The notes under the pieces were generated by a model, which was not told the DNA's origin, did not search any database, and saw nothing but the letters and a program-made list of their open reading frames with translations. Made by a program: the position numbers and the translations under genes. From assembly GCA_033763795.1 (NCBI GenBank), contig JANRJV010000078.1:1-34385 (forward strand): a DNA stretch of 34,385 nt. The letters are read 5' to 3'. Origin of the DNA: JAEUIV01 sp033763795. GTDB taxonomy: Bacteria > Planctomycetota > Phycisphaerae > Phycisphaerales > UBA1924. Below are positions 24,588 to 31,942 of the stretch, piece after piece (the stretch's first letter is position 1; each line of letters begins with the position of its first letter).

Positions 24588-25201
24588 GCCGCGGGGCCCA
24601 CGATCCGACGGTGCTGCCCGCGGGCCTGCCCGTCCCCACGGACGACGGCGCAGCCCGGCACCTGGAGGGCGCCGCCGTGCCTCCCATCACGCTGGAGTCG
24701 ACGATGGGCGCGGCGGTGAACCTCGCGGAGTTCACGCGCGGGCCCGCGGTGCTGTTTTTCTATCCGCGGACGGGCGTCCCCGGGAAGCCGCCGCCCCGGG
24801 CCAGCGACGGGACGGAGTGGGACGCGGTCCCCGGCATGCGAGGCTGCACGCCCCAGAGCTGCGGATACCGCGACCTGCGGGGCGAGTTCGCGGCGCTGGG
24901 CGTCCGCATCGCGGGCGTGAGCACGCAGACGTCGGCGTATCAGCGCGAGTTCGCGGAGCGCATGCACATCGGGTACCCGATCCTCTCCGACGCAGAGCTG
25001 CGCCTGACCCGCGCGCTGCGCCTGCCGAGCATCGAGATGCCCGTCGAAACGGGCGGGCCCTCGACGCTGCTGCGGCGGATGACCTGGTATTGCGAGGGGT
25101 CGGTCGTGCGGAAGGTGTGGTACCCCGTGTTCCCGCCGGATGAGAACGCGCGGCGCGTGCTGGAGTGGCTGCGGACGGCGGGCGGGCCCGCGGCCGAGTA
25201 G
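24584..25201 (+). CDS. Peroxiredoxin, BCP/PrxQ-like
   Basis: 205 residues, longer than minimal BCP (about 155) because of an N-terminal extension. It reduces peroxides using thiol cysteines. After the FFYPRTGVPGKPPP stretch comes GCTPQSC, with Cys88 as peroxidatic and Cys93 as resolving residue (C-x4-C spacing of atypical two-Cys BCP). A 20-residue insert (about 65-85) precedes it, giving the 'PRTG-PGKPP' form seen in a distinct group. FFPPDENARRVLEWL ends the domain as in the same group. It starts with GTG in the 4-base overlap with dus and is followed after 55 bases by the ALDH-like gene. Confidence 0.92.
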   Translation: MSRGAHDPTVLPAGLPVPTDDGAARHLEGAAVPPITLESTMGAAVNLAEFTRGPAVLFFYPRTGVPGKPPPRASDGTEWDAVPGMRGCTPQSCGYRDLRGEFAALGVRIAGVSTQTSAYQREFAERMHIGYPILSDAELRLTRALRLPSIEMPVETGGPSTLLRRMTWYCEGSVVRKVWYPVFPPDENARRVLEWLRTAGGPAAE

Positions 25202-25256
25202 CACGCCGCACGCCCGCGGCGATGGTGGGTAGCCTGTGGCCCACGCGAGGCACCGG

Positions 25257-26153
25257 ATGAGCGAACGCCTGGAAGTGCTGAAGACGTACAAGCTCTACAT
25301 CGGCGGGCAGTTCCCGCGCTCGGAATCGGGCCGATCCAAGGCAGTGCCCGGCCCGCGCGGGCCCGGCGGCGAGCCCGGCGCGACGGTGCACATCTCGCTG
25401 GCCTCTCGCAAGGACGCGCGCGACGCCGTCGCCGCGGCGCGGGGAGCGCTCGAAGGCTGGTCGCGCCGCACGGCGTACAACCGCGCGCAGATCCTCTACC
25501 GACTCGCCGAGATGATCGAGGGACGCCGCGAGGAGTTCCGCGCCGCGATCGAGGCGGCCGGCCCCGCCCCGGGCGCGGCCCCGGGCCCGGCGCAAGAGGT
25601 CAGCGCCGCGATCGACCGGCTGGTCGCCTACGCCGGGTGGTGCGACAAGTTCGGGCAGGTCCTGGGCTCGGCGAACCCCGTCGCGGGCCCCTACTACAAC
25701 TTCACGTTCCCCGAGCCCACCGGCGTGGTCGCCGTGGTCGCGCCGGATGAGCGCCCGCTGCTGGCGCTGGTTGGGCTGATGGCGCCGGCGCTGTGCGCGG
25801 GCAACACCGTCGTCGCCGTCGCGAGCGAGGCGGCCCCGCTTCCCGCGTGCCTGCTGGGCGAGGTGTGCGGCGTGAGCGACGTCCCCCCGGGCGTCATCAA
25901 CGTCCTGACCGGGCCCCGCGCCGAGCTGATCCCCACGCTCGCGGGCCATCGCGAGGTCGACGGCGTGCACGCGGCGAACCTCGCCGCGGACCAGGCGACC
26001 GCGCTCCGCCAGGGCGCGGCGGAGAACGTCAAGCGCGTCGCCGTGCGCTCGCTCGACGACCGCCAGTGGTTCGACTCGGAAACCGCGGCGTCTCCCTGGT
26101 GGATCGAACGCTTCGTCGAGTGGAAGACCGTCTGGCACCCGTCGGGCGCGTGA
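25257..26153 (+). CDS. ALDH-like protein lacking the catalytic domain (probable pseudoenzyme)
   Basis: 298 residues against about 490 for active enzymes. The first about 235 residues follow the ALDH cofactor-domain order: LYIGGQFPRSESG, AARGALEGWSRRTAYNRAQ, LVAYAGWCDKFGQV, PTGVVAVVAPDERPLLAL, LCAGNTVVAV, PPGVINVLTGP. The catalytic PWNFP is replaced by APDERP (162-167), the KPAE cofactor lysine is lost (AVASEA), and the domain carrying the general base Glu and catalytic Cys is absent. The C-terminus instead has ENVKRVAVRSLDDRQWF and ends EWKTVWHPSGA. GAGG six bases before the ATG supports 25257 over an upstream GTG at 25236. There is no frameshift remnant, so it is a real, intact gene. It may partner the full-length ALDH. 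Confidence 0.8.
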   Translation: MSERLEVLKTYKLYIGGQFPRSESGRSKAVPGPRGPGGEPGATVHISLASRKDARDAVAAARGALEGWSRRTAYNRAQILYRLAEMIEGRREEFRAAIEAAGPAPGAAPGPAQEVSAAIDRLVAYAGWCDKFGQVLGSANPVAGPYYNFTFPEPTGVVAVVAPDERPLLALVGLMAPALCAGNTVVAVASEAAPLPACLLGEVCGVSDVPPGVINVLTGPRAELIPTLAGHREVDGVHAANLAADQATALRQGAAENVKRVAVRSLDDRQWFDSETAASPWWIERFVEWKTVWHPSGA

Positions 26154-26170
26154 GAGAGGAGAGTCGGCCG

Positions 26171-26470
26171 ATGAACGAGCTTTCGGCGGATGACGTGCAG
26201 CGCGTGGCCCGGCTCGCCCGGCTGGCGCTCACGCCCGCGCAACTGGAAGAGAGCCGCGTCCAGCTCGCCGCGATCCTTCGGTATGTCGAGCAGCTCCGCG
26301 AGCTGGACCTGACGGGCGTCGAGCCCATGTCCCACCCGGGGGACGCGAACAACCGCCTGGACGACGACACGCCGCGCGAGCCCATGGCCCGCGACGCGTT
26401 CCTCAGGATCGCGCCCGCGACCGAGGGCGACTACCTGAAAGTCCCGAAAGTGCTGGGCGAGGAGAGCTGA
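26171..26470 (+). CDS. gatC: Asp-tRNA(Asn)/Glu-tRNA(Gln) amidotransferase subunit C
   Basis: 99 residues, the usual size. GatC holds together the GatA-GatB amidotransferase that makes Gln-tRNA and Asn-tRNA from mischarged precursors. ADDVQRVARLARLALTPAQLEE at the N-terminus, the LRYVEQLRELDLTGVEPM stretch and the acidic then RKVP-like end (YLKVPKVL) are characteristic. AGAGGAGAG about nine bases before the ATG sets the start. It follows the ALDH-like gene by 17 bases, so it is likely in the same transcript. gatA and gatB are not next to it. Ends convergent with the Fur-family gene. Confidence 0.95.
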   Translation: MNELSADDVQRVARLARLALTPAQLEESRVQLAAILRYVEQLRELDLTGVEPMSHPGDANNRLDDDTPREPMARDAFLRIAPATEGDYLKVPKVLGEES

Positions 26471-26534
26471 CGCTTCTGCGGGGCGTCAGGCGTGCCACGG
26501 CGCAAAGTAGCGCCAGAAGGCGCATCGGGCGTTC

Positions 26535-27125
26535 TCAGGCGCGGCGGCCGCGCTTGCCTGTGGTTCGGCGTGCCGCGGGCTTGGCCCCCGCGGCGCGGGC
26601 CGGCTTGGCGCCGGGGGATGACGGTCGCGTCCGGGGAGCGGGGGCCGCCTTGGCGGGGGCGGCGGGCGCGGCCCGGACGGCGGGCTCATCGTCCAGGCAC
26701 GTTTCGCACGTTCCGTGCAGGTAGACGTCCTGCTGTGTGATCTTGAAGCGGTCGGGCTTCTCGCGACCCTTCATCGAGACGGTGATCATGGCGTCGCTGA
26801 GGCAGCGCAGCTCGCCGCAGGCGTCGCAGACGAAGTGCGCGTGATGATGATGCTCGCCCGCGACCAGCCCGTAGCGCCACACGCGATCGCCCGGGTCCAC
26901 GCGGTGGGCGATCCCGGACTCGACGAGCGAGTTGAGCGTGCGATAGACGGTGACGCGGTCGGCGGGGCCCAGCGCCTCGATCGCGGCGAAGGCCTCCCCC
27001 GCCGTGAGCGGCAGCGGCGCCCCGTGCAGGATGCGCAGGATGTCGACGCGGGCGCCCGTGACGCGGAGCCCCGCCTCGCGGAGGCGGCTGCGCCAGAAGT
27101 CGGGATCAAAGGGCGGGATCGCCAT
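26535..27125 (-). CDS. Fur-family transcriptional regulator with long basic C-terminal tail
   Basis: 196 residues, about 45 longer than ordinary Fur. Fur-type proteins are metal-responsive dimeric repressors. The N-terminal winged helix includes RVTVYRTLNSLVESGI (57-72). The metal sites are HHHH (92-95) and the paired Cys sites C100-x2-C103 and C140-x2-C143, which bind structural zinc. After residue 148 the chain turns into an Ala/Pro/Lys/Arg-rich tail to the end, like histone H1 tails. The true metal (Fe, Zn, Mn or peroxide sensing) cannot be told. The ATG at 27125 is the only in-frame start nearby; GGAGG lies 15 bases upstream, at the end of the DinB-like gene, wider than ideal. Probably cotranscribed with that gene. 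Confidence 0.92.
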   Translation of the reverse strand: MAIPPFDPDFWRSRLREAGLRVTGARVDILRILHGAPLPLTAGEAFAAIEALGPADRVTVYRTLNSLVESGIAHRVDPGDRVWRYGLVAGEHHHHAHFVCDACGELRCLSDAMITVSMKGREKPDRFKITQQDVYLHGTCETCLDDEPAVRAAPAAPAKAAPAPRTRPSSPGAKPARAAGAKPAARRTTGKRGRRA

Positions 27126-27146
27126 GCGTCGCGGGACGAACCTCCG

Positions 27147-27659
27147 TTACATCGCCGAGGGTAGGCCCATGCAGCGGCGCCAGGCGCTCACCTGGCCCAT
27201 GTGCATCATGATGTGCGACCCGACGAGGAACGCGGTGAACATGCCGAGTGTCGGGAAGCGGTCGCGGTGCTTCTCGTTGGGATTGACCCCCTCGAAGACC
27301 TCGTTGGGGATCTCCGCCAGCACGGGGTTGAGCGCCTCGTAGCGCGTGTTGAAGCGGGCCACGATCTGCTCCATCTCGGGGTAGATCTTGCCCTGTGGGT
27401 CGTCGGTGCAGGGTTTGCCCGCGGCGAAGAGGTCGACGTAGTGGGCGTCGGGGCGGGCCAGGTCCGCCCGGCCCAGCATCTCCAGCAGGCGGTCGGGATA
27501 GATCGCCAGGTGGCCGAAGACGAACGCCGGATGGTTTGTGTCGATGCCCTTGGGCTGGCGGGCGAAGTCCGCCGGCTTGATGTCCTTGAGCAGGGCCTGC
27601 GCGTAGCCCAGTGAAAAGCGGTTCAGGGGGACGAGGATCTTCGAGCCGATGGATGTCAT
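27147..27659 (-). CDS. DinB-superfamily protein (four-helix metal-binding)
   Basis: 170 residues, normal for DinB-like proteins. The fold's metal triad is visible: His50 in FGHLAIY, and His149 and His153 in GSHIMMHMGQVSAWR. Many relatives are thiol-S-transferases or of unknown activity; DNA-damage induction cannot be assumed. A GGAG site precedes the ATG at 27659. It lies 21 bases before the Fur-family gene on the same strand, so the two are probably one unit. It is divergent from the gmhB-like gene (86-base gap). Confidence 0.85.
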   Translation of the reverse strand: MTSIGSKILVPLNRFSLGYAQALLKDIKPADFARQPKGIDTNHPAFVFGHLAIYPDRLLEMLGRADLARPDAHYVDLFAAGKPCTDDPQGKIYPEMEQIVARFNTRYEALNPVLAEIPNEVFEGVNPNEKHRDRFPTLGMFTAFLVGSHIMMHMGQVSAWRRCMGLPSAM

Positions 27660-27745
27660 GCCGGCGCTCCACGAAAGGGATGATTGACCGCTGGAATACT
27701 AGGTCGGCTCGGGGCGAGATTCACCGCGCGCGTTAGGCTGGACGG

Positions 27746-28360
27746 ATGCGCCGGGCCGTCTTTCTCGATCGGGACGACACGCTGGTCCACTGCGACGACG
27801 TCACCCCCGACGGTGATCTGGGGGATCCGGCGCTGGTCCGGCTGCTGCCGGGCGTCTCCGAGGGCGTCGCGGCGCTCAAGGCGGCCGGGCTGCTCCTGGC
27901 GGTCGCGTCGAACCAGGGGGGCGTGGCGCGGGGCCGCTTCACGATCGACGACGTGGAGCGGACCAACGCGCGCGTGAACGCGCTTCTGGGCGGCATGATC
28001 GACGCCTTCCGCTATTGCCCGTTCCACCCCAGGGGGTCCGTCGAGGAGTTCGCGCGGGAGCACCCCTGGCGCAAGCCCGCGCCGGGCATGTTCCTCGACG
28101 CCGCGAAGGCTCTGGGCGTCCGGTGCGAAGAGAGCTGGTCGATCGGGGACCGGCTGCGCGACTGCCGCGCCGCCAAGGCGGCCGGCTGCCGGACGATCCT
28201 GCTGCCCGCGCCCTCCTACCGCCGCGTGCCCGAGGAGCCCTCCGCGGCGCCGGAAGACTCGTACGTGGACGTGCGCGCCGCGTCGTTCGCGGACGCCGTG
28301 CGCATCGTGCTCGATGAGCTGGCCGCGCTCGACCCCGGCGGGCGGAAGGCCACGCGGTGA
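27746..28360 (+). CDS. HAD-family phosphatase, GmhB-like (heptose bisphosphate / histidinol-type)
   Basis: 204 residues. GmhB removes phosphate from D-glycero-manno-heptose 1,7-bisphosphate on the path to ADP-heptose. The HAD motif I is DRDDT (8-12) with Asp8 nucleophile and Asp10; motif II is VASNQGG (52-59 region, Ser/Asn); RKPAPGM (109-115) gives motif III lysine; GDRLRDC (134-140) gives motif IV. The zinc loop is altered: Cys91 and His94 (CPFHP) are kept, but the usual CxC before RKP is replaced by VEEFAREHPW. Histidinol-phosphatase-like activity is the alternative; the WaaF-like neighbour favours the heptose role. Its stop overlaps the next gene start as GTGA. Confidence 0.85.
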   Translation: MRRAVFLDRDDTLVHCDDVTPDGDLGDPALVRLLPGVSEGVAALKAAGLLLAVASNQGGVARGRFTIDDVERTNARVNALLGGMIDAFRYCPFHPRGSVEEFAREHPWRKPAPGMFLDAAKALGVRCEESWSIGDRLRDCRAAKAAGCRTILLPAPSYRRVPEEPSAAPEDSYVDVRAASFADAVRIVLDELAALDPGGRKATR

Positions 28361-28680
28361 GCGCGCGATCCTCCATCACGCTGCGCGCGCTCGAGGGGCG
28401 CCCCCTGCTGGACCCCGCGGCCCGCGACATGGTCATCGCCATGGCCCACGCCATCGCCGAGCGCAACGGCGTCGGGCTCTCGGGCCTGGCCACCAGCGAC
28501 GACTCCATCACCGTCGAGCTGGAAGGAACGCGGCTGATGGCGCTGGGCTTCGCCGCGGAGCTGCGCCGCCTCACCGACGCGTGGTACTCCCGGAAGTTCG
28601 GCGAGACGAGCCTCTGGGGCGAGCCCCGCACCGGCGACGCCGCCGAAGACGGCTGGCAGCCCTGGGATTGGGACGCCTGA
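28357..28680 (+). CDS. Small unknown protein between gmhB-like and waaF-like genes
   Basis: 107 residues, no known family. The first part has an Ala/Met-rich helix (DMVIAMAHAIAERNG), the middle a strand (SITVELEGTRLMALGFAAELRRL), and the end is Trp- and acid-rich (WQPWDWDA). No signal or membrane segment is seen. It starts with GTG in a 4-base overlap with the gmhB-like stop and its TGA shares a base with the waaF-like ATG. Tight coupling on both sides suggests a role in the same heptose/glycan process. Confidence 0.65.
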   Translation: MSARSSITLRALEGRPLLDPAARDMVIAMAHAIAERNGVGLSGLATSDDSITVELEGTRLMALGFAAELRRLTDAWYSRKFGETSLWGEPRTGDAAEDGWQPWDWDA

Positions 28681-29840
28681 TGCCCGACCGCGTCAGGCCC
28701 GCCAGGATCTTGATCGTCCTGCCCTCGTGGGTGGGCGACAGCGTGATGGCGACGCCCGCGCTGCGCGTCATCCGCCGCGCGCTCCCCGGCGCGCTCATCG
28801 GCGCGCTGGCCCGGCCCGGCATCGACGAGGTCCTCGCCGGCACGCCCTTCATCGACGAGTTCCACGTCGACGTCGCCCGCGGCATGATGGGCCCCAAGCG
28901 CGTCGCCTCGCGGCTGCGCATCCGGCGCTACGACGCCGCGGTGCTGCTCACGAATTCGTTCTCGACCGCCCTGACCGTCCGGCTGGCGGGCGTGCCCCGG
29001 CGCGTGGGCTACGACCGCGACGGGCGGGGGCTGCTGCTGACCGAGCGCCTCGACGCGCCCCGCCGCCGCGACACGGAGCCCTTCAGCCGCTCCAGCGCGG
29101 ACCCCGACGACTGGGCGCCCGTCGCGGCGTGCGCCTACTACTTCGAGCTGGCGCGGGCGCTCATCGCGCCCTGGGGCGCGCAGGCCGGGCCCATGGGCCC
29201 GCTGGAGCTGTGCGTCCGCGACGCCGAGCGCGCCGCGGCGAAGGAGCTGCTGGACGAGCTGCCGGGCGACGGGCCGCTCGTCGTCCTGAACCCCGGCGGG
29301 AACAACCCCGCCAAGCGCTGGCCCGCCGAGCGCTTCGCGCTCCTGGGCACGCACCTGGCGCAGCGCGGCGCCCGGCTGGTGGTCTCCGGGTCGTCATCCG
29401 AAGCGGACGTCACCGCCGCCGTCGTGCGCGGGCTGCCCGAGCCCGCACGCCGCCGGACGCTGGACATGCCCGCGCTGCTCGCGGCCCGGGGCCCCGCGAT
29501 CGAAGAGCGGCACAAGGTCAGCGGGCTGGGGCTGCTCAAGGGGCTCCTCGGCCGCGCCGCCCTCATGGTCACGAACGACACGGGCCCGCGCCACATCGCC
29601 GCCGCACTGGGCGTCCCCGTCGTCTCGCTCTTCGGCCCGACCGATCACCGCTGGACGAGCATCCCCTTCGACCGCGAGCGCATCATCGTCGCCGACCCCT
29701 CGCTGCCCGAGGAAGAGGTCGCCAACGATCACCCCGCCCGCTGCGCCATCGAGAAGATTGAGCCCGACCGCGTCATCGCCGCGGCCGACGCGCTCCTCAC
29801 CCTCGGCGCGATCAGCCCCGGCGGCGCCGCGCCGTCGTGA
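28680..29840 (+). CDS. Glycosyltransferase family 9, ADP-heptose:LPS heptosyltransferase (WaaF-like)
   Basis: 386 residues, slightly longer than WaaF (about 350). GT9 enzymes transfer heptose from ADP-heptose to LPS core or, in some bacteria, to proteins. N-terminal LIVLPSWVGDSVMATPALR is the family opening. LNPGGNNPAKRWPAERFA is the acceptor/donor loop, and TNDTGPRHIAAALGVPVVSLFGPTDHRWT is the strongly conserved nucleotide-binding segment. The ATG shares a base with the previous stop (TGATG). Paired with the gmhB-like phosphatase, it indicates ADP-heptose use for surface glycan. Its 3' end overlaps the convergent subtilase by 29 bases (29812-29840). Confidence 0.9.
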   Translation: MPDRVRPARILIVLPSWVGDSVMATPALRVIRRALPGALIGALARPGIDEVLAGTPFIDEFHVDVARGMMGPKRVASRLRIRRYDAAVLLTNSFSTALTVRLAGVPRRVGYDRDGRGLLLTERLDAPRRRDTEPFSRSSADPDDWAPVAACAYYFELARALIAPWGAQAGPMGPLELCVRDAERAAAKELLDELPGDGPLVVLNPGGNNPAKRWPAERFALLGTHLAQRGARLVVSGSSSEADVTAAVVRGLPEPARRRTLDMPALLAARGPAIEERHKVSGLGLLKGLLGRAALMVTNDTGPRHIAAALGVPVVSLFGPTDHRWTSIPFDRERIIVADPSLPEEEVANDHPARCAIEKIEPDRVIAAADALLTLGAISPGGAAPS

Positions 29841-31749
29841 GCAGCGCGAGCCCCGCCAGCGCCGCCGCCCCCGGCGCCGGCACCGTGTGCCACGCGAGGG
29901 CGAAGGGCGTCGCGCCGACCGCGCCCTCGGCGTTCGTCCACCGCACGCGGATCGTGTAGTCGCCCGCCGCGGTGATCGGGATGTGCAGATGCTCCACGTT
30001 GTCGACCACCGAGATGCTCTCGGCGTACTCGATGAAGGCGTTGGGGTTCGCCGGATCACGCCGCAGGATCAGCAGGTCGAGGTTCGCCATCGCCTTGAAG
30101 GAGTACGTGTCGCCCTCGTCGACGAGCCCGGCCTCCGACGCGGGGATCGGGGGCTGGAAGTCGGGGTCGCCCGGGCGGTTCGCGTCGGTCTCCTGGACGA
30201 GCCGGTCCCAGCAGAGCGTCGCCGTCAGGAACGTGCCGGCGGTGAGCTGACGGTCCAGCGCGTAATCGATCGAAGAGACGTTCGGCGGGTTGTCCCCGTT
30301 GGGCGCGCCGAACGAGCCGCGGCTCCAGCCGACCAGCGGCACCCGGCCCGCCGCGTGCTCGCCCGCGTCGAGCTGATCGAGCGCCCGGGCCGCGTCGGCG
30401 ACGCCCGTGCCCAGCTCGTCGTCCAGCGGGAGCGTCGCCGTGAATTTCCCGCCCGCGAAGTTCCACTGCGTGGGCGTCCAGTCGACCCCCTGGACCGCGT
30501 TGTTGGGGTTGGCGAAGCCCGCGCCCGCCAGATAGTTGAGGTCCGAGGCCTGGTTGCCCGAGCCGGCGTTGTCGAGCGCCGAGGCGTTGCCGGGGTTGGC
30601 GCCGTTCACGAAGCGCTTGCGGGCGCTGTTGAGGATGATCGCCTTGATGGCCTCGTGCTGACGCCCGGCGGCCCCGCCGCGCTGCATCAGGAGCGAGGCG
30701 ATGCCCGTCACGTGCGGAGCGGCGAAGCTGGTCCCGCTGGCCCCGCCCGTGAACTGGTAGGTCTTCCCGTCCCACATCTGCTGGCCGGGCGCGACGACGT
30801 CGGGCTTGCCGCGCACGTCGGGCATGGTCCCGTTGTCCGTGCCCAGCCAGTAGCTGGAGAATCCCGACCGCGAGCGCCACTTGCCCGTGTTCTCGTCGAA
30901 GTCGACGGAGCCGACGGTGATCCCGTTGTAGAAGTCGCCGGGCTTGGAAATCTTGTTGGCGCCGCCGCCCAGGTTGCGCGGGTCTTCGCCGTCCATGATC
31001 CCGCCGCCCAGGTTGCCCGCGCTCTTGACGAAGACGATGTCGCGGCTCTCGATGTACCAGTCGAGGAACAGCGCCGACTGATCGGCCCCGTTGGCCCCGC
31101 CCCGCCGCGCGTTGTCGCTGCCCACGGCTCCCTCGCTGACGGAGTAATTCAGGATCCGCGCGCCCTTGATCCGGTGCATGTCGTCGACCGCCGACTGCAG
31201 GTCCGTGAAGGCGTTGCCTACGCCGCCGAAGTAGACGTTCGAAGCCTTGGCGACGCCCAGGAAGTCGCGCTGCGCCGGGAACCGGGGCGGATTGGCCTTG
31301 ATGGTCCAGTCGCCGCCCGCCGCGATGTTCGCCGTCAGCGTGGGATGGCGGTCGGTGCCGTTAGCGATCGGGAGCCCCGCGAAGCGGATCGTGTAATCCG
31401 ACCCGCCGGTCCGCGGCACGCGTCCCGAGTACGAGAAGTTGCCCTTGAAACGATTCCCCAGCGTGTGGCCCTTCACAGTCGCCGGCTCGCCGGGCAGCGG
31501 CGCGTTGGGGTTCGCCACGTCCTGATCGATGATCCCGCCGTTGAAGTTCGCGAACTCCTCGCTGGTGCGGAACCCTTCGAGATCGATGATGCCGACGGTC
31601 ACGCCCGCGCCGGTCGCCCGCGCGTGGGCGGCCTGATGATTCGTCCCCTCGGGGCGCTTCGTGCGGTCGGTCGCCAGCGCGCTCGACGACAGCGCCATCC
31701 CGGCGCACACGCACAGCATCAGCGGACGGACCATCGGGTATGGCTGCAT
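29812..31749 (-). CDS. Subtilisin-like (S8) secreted serine peptidase with PEP-CTERM-like tail
   Basis: 645 residues. Signal peptide at 1-25 (PLMLCVCAGMALSSSALA). The subtilase triad can be read in order: Asp56 (VGIIDLEG), His135 (RHPTLTANIAAGG), oxyanion Asn246 (SAGNLGGG), and Ser341 (GTSFAAPHV). A beta-rich C-terminal part (about 480-620) follows. The last 23 residues are VPAPG, a hydrophobic run and RRRR, the layout of PEP-CTERM sorting signals (here a VPAPG variant), which direct export and processing by an exosortase. AAGGAG about 11 bases before the ATG at 31749. The 3' end overlaps the waaF-like gene. An extracellular protein-degrading role is expected; substrate unknown. Confidence 0.87.
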   Translation of the reverse strand: MQPYPMVRPLMLCVCAGMALSSSALATDRTKRPEGTNHQAAHARATGAGVTVGIIDLEGFRTSEEFANFNGGIIDQDVANPNAPLPGEPATVKGHTLGNRFKGNFSYSGRVPRTGGSDYTIRFAGLPIANGTDRHPTLTANIAAGGDWTIKANPPRFPAQRDFLGVAKASNVYFGGVGNAFTDLQSAVDDMHRIKGARILNYSVSEGAVGSDNARRGGANGADQSALFLDWYIESRDIVFVKSAGNLGGGIMDGEDPRNLGGGANKISKPGDFYNGITVGSVDFDENTGKWRSRSGFSSYWLGTDNGTMPDVRGKPDVVAPGQQMWDGKTYQFTGGASGTSFAAPHVTGIASLLMQRGGAAGRQHEAIKAIILNSARKRFVNGANPGNASALDNAGSGNQASDLNYLAGAGFANPNNAVQGVDWTPTQWNFAGGKFTATLPLDDELGTGVADAARALDQLDAGEHAAGRVPLVGWSRGSFGAPNGDNPPNVSSIDYALDRQLTAGTFLTATLCWDRLVQETDANRPGDPDFQPPIPASEAGLVDEGDTYSFKAMANLDLLILRRDPANPNAFIEYAESISVVDNVEHLHIPITAAGDYTIRVRWTNAEGAVGATPFALAWHTVPAPGAAALAGLALLTTARRRRG

Positions 31750-31942
31750 GTTGATTTCTCTCTCCTTTGCGCCAAGCCTCGGAGAGCCCCCGCCGCGCCA
31801 CGGCGCACGCGGGCCGCGCTCCGGGCCGGCAACGAACGAGCGAAGTATGCGTTTGCCCGGGCGTCAAAGCCAGCGCACGCACGTCCGCGGGCGTTGAATT
31901 TTGCGCTCAGCCGAGGGGCCCGCGCCCTAAGTCGTGATGCCG

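Noticed and set aside
26471..26534. Terminator between gatC and the Fur-family gene
   Set aside because: Only a 5-bp stem (26499-26503 with 26510-26514) and a weak outer repeat without T-runs; not strong enough to annotate.
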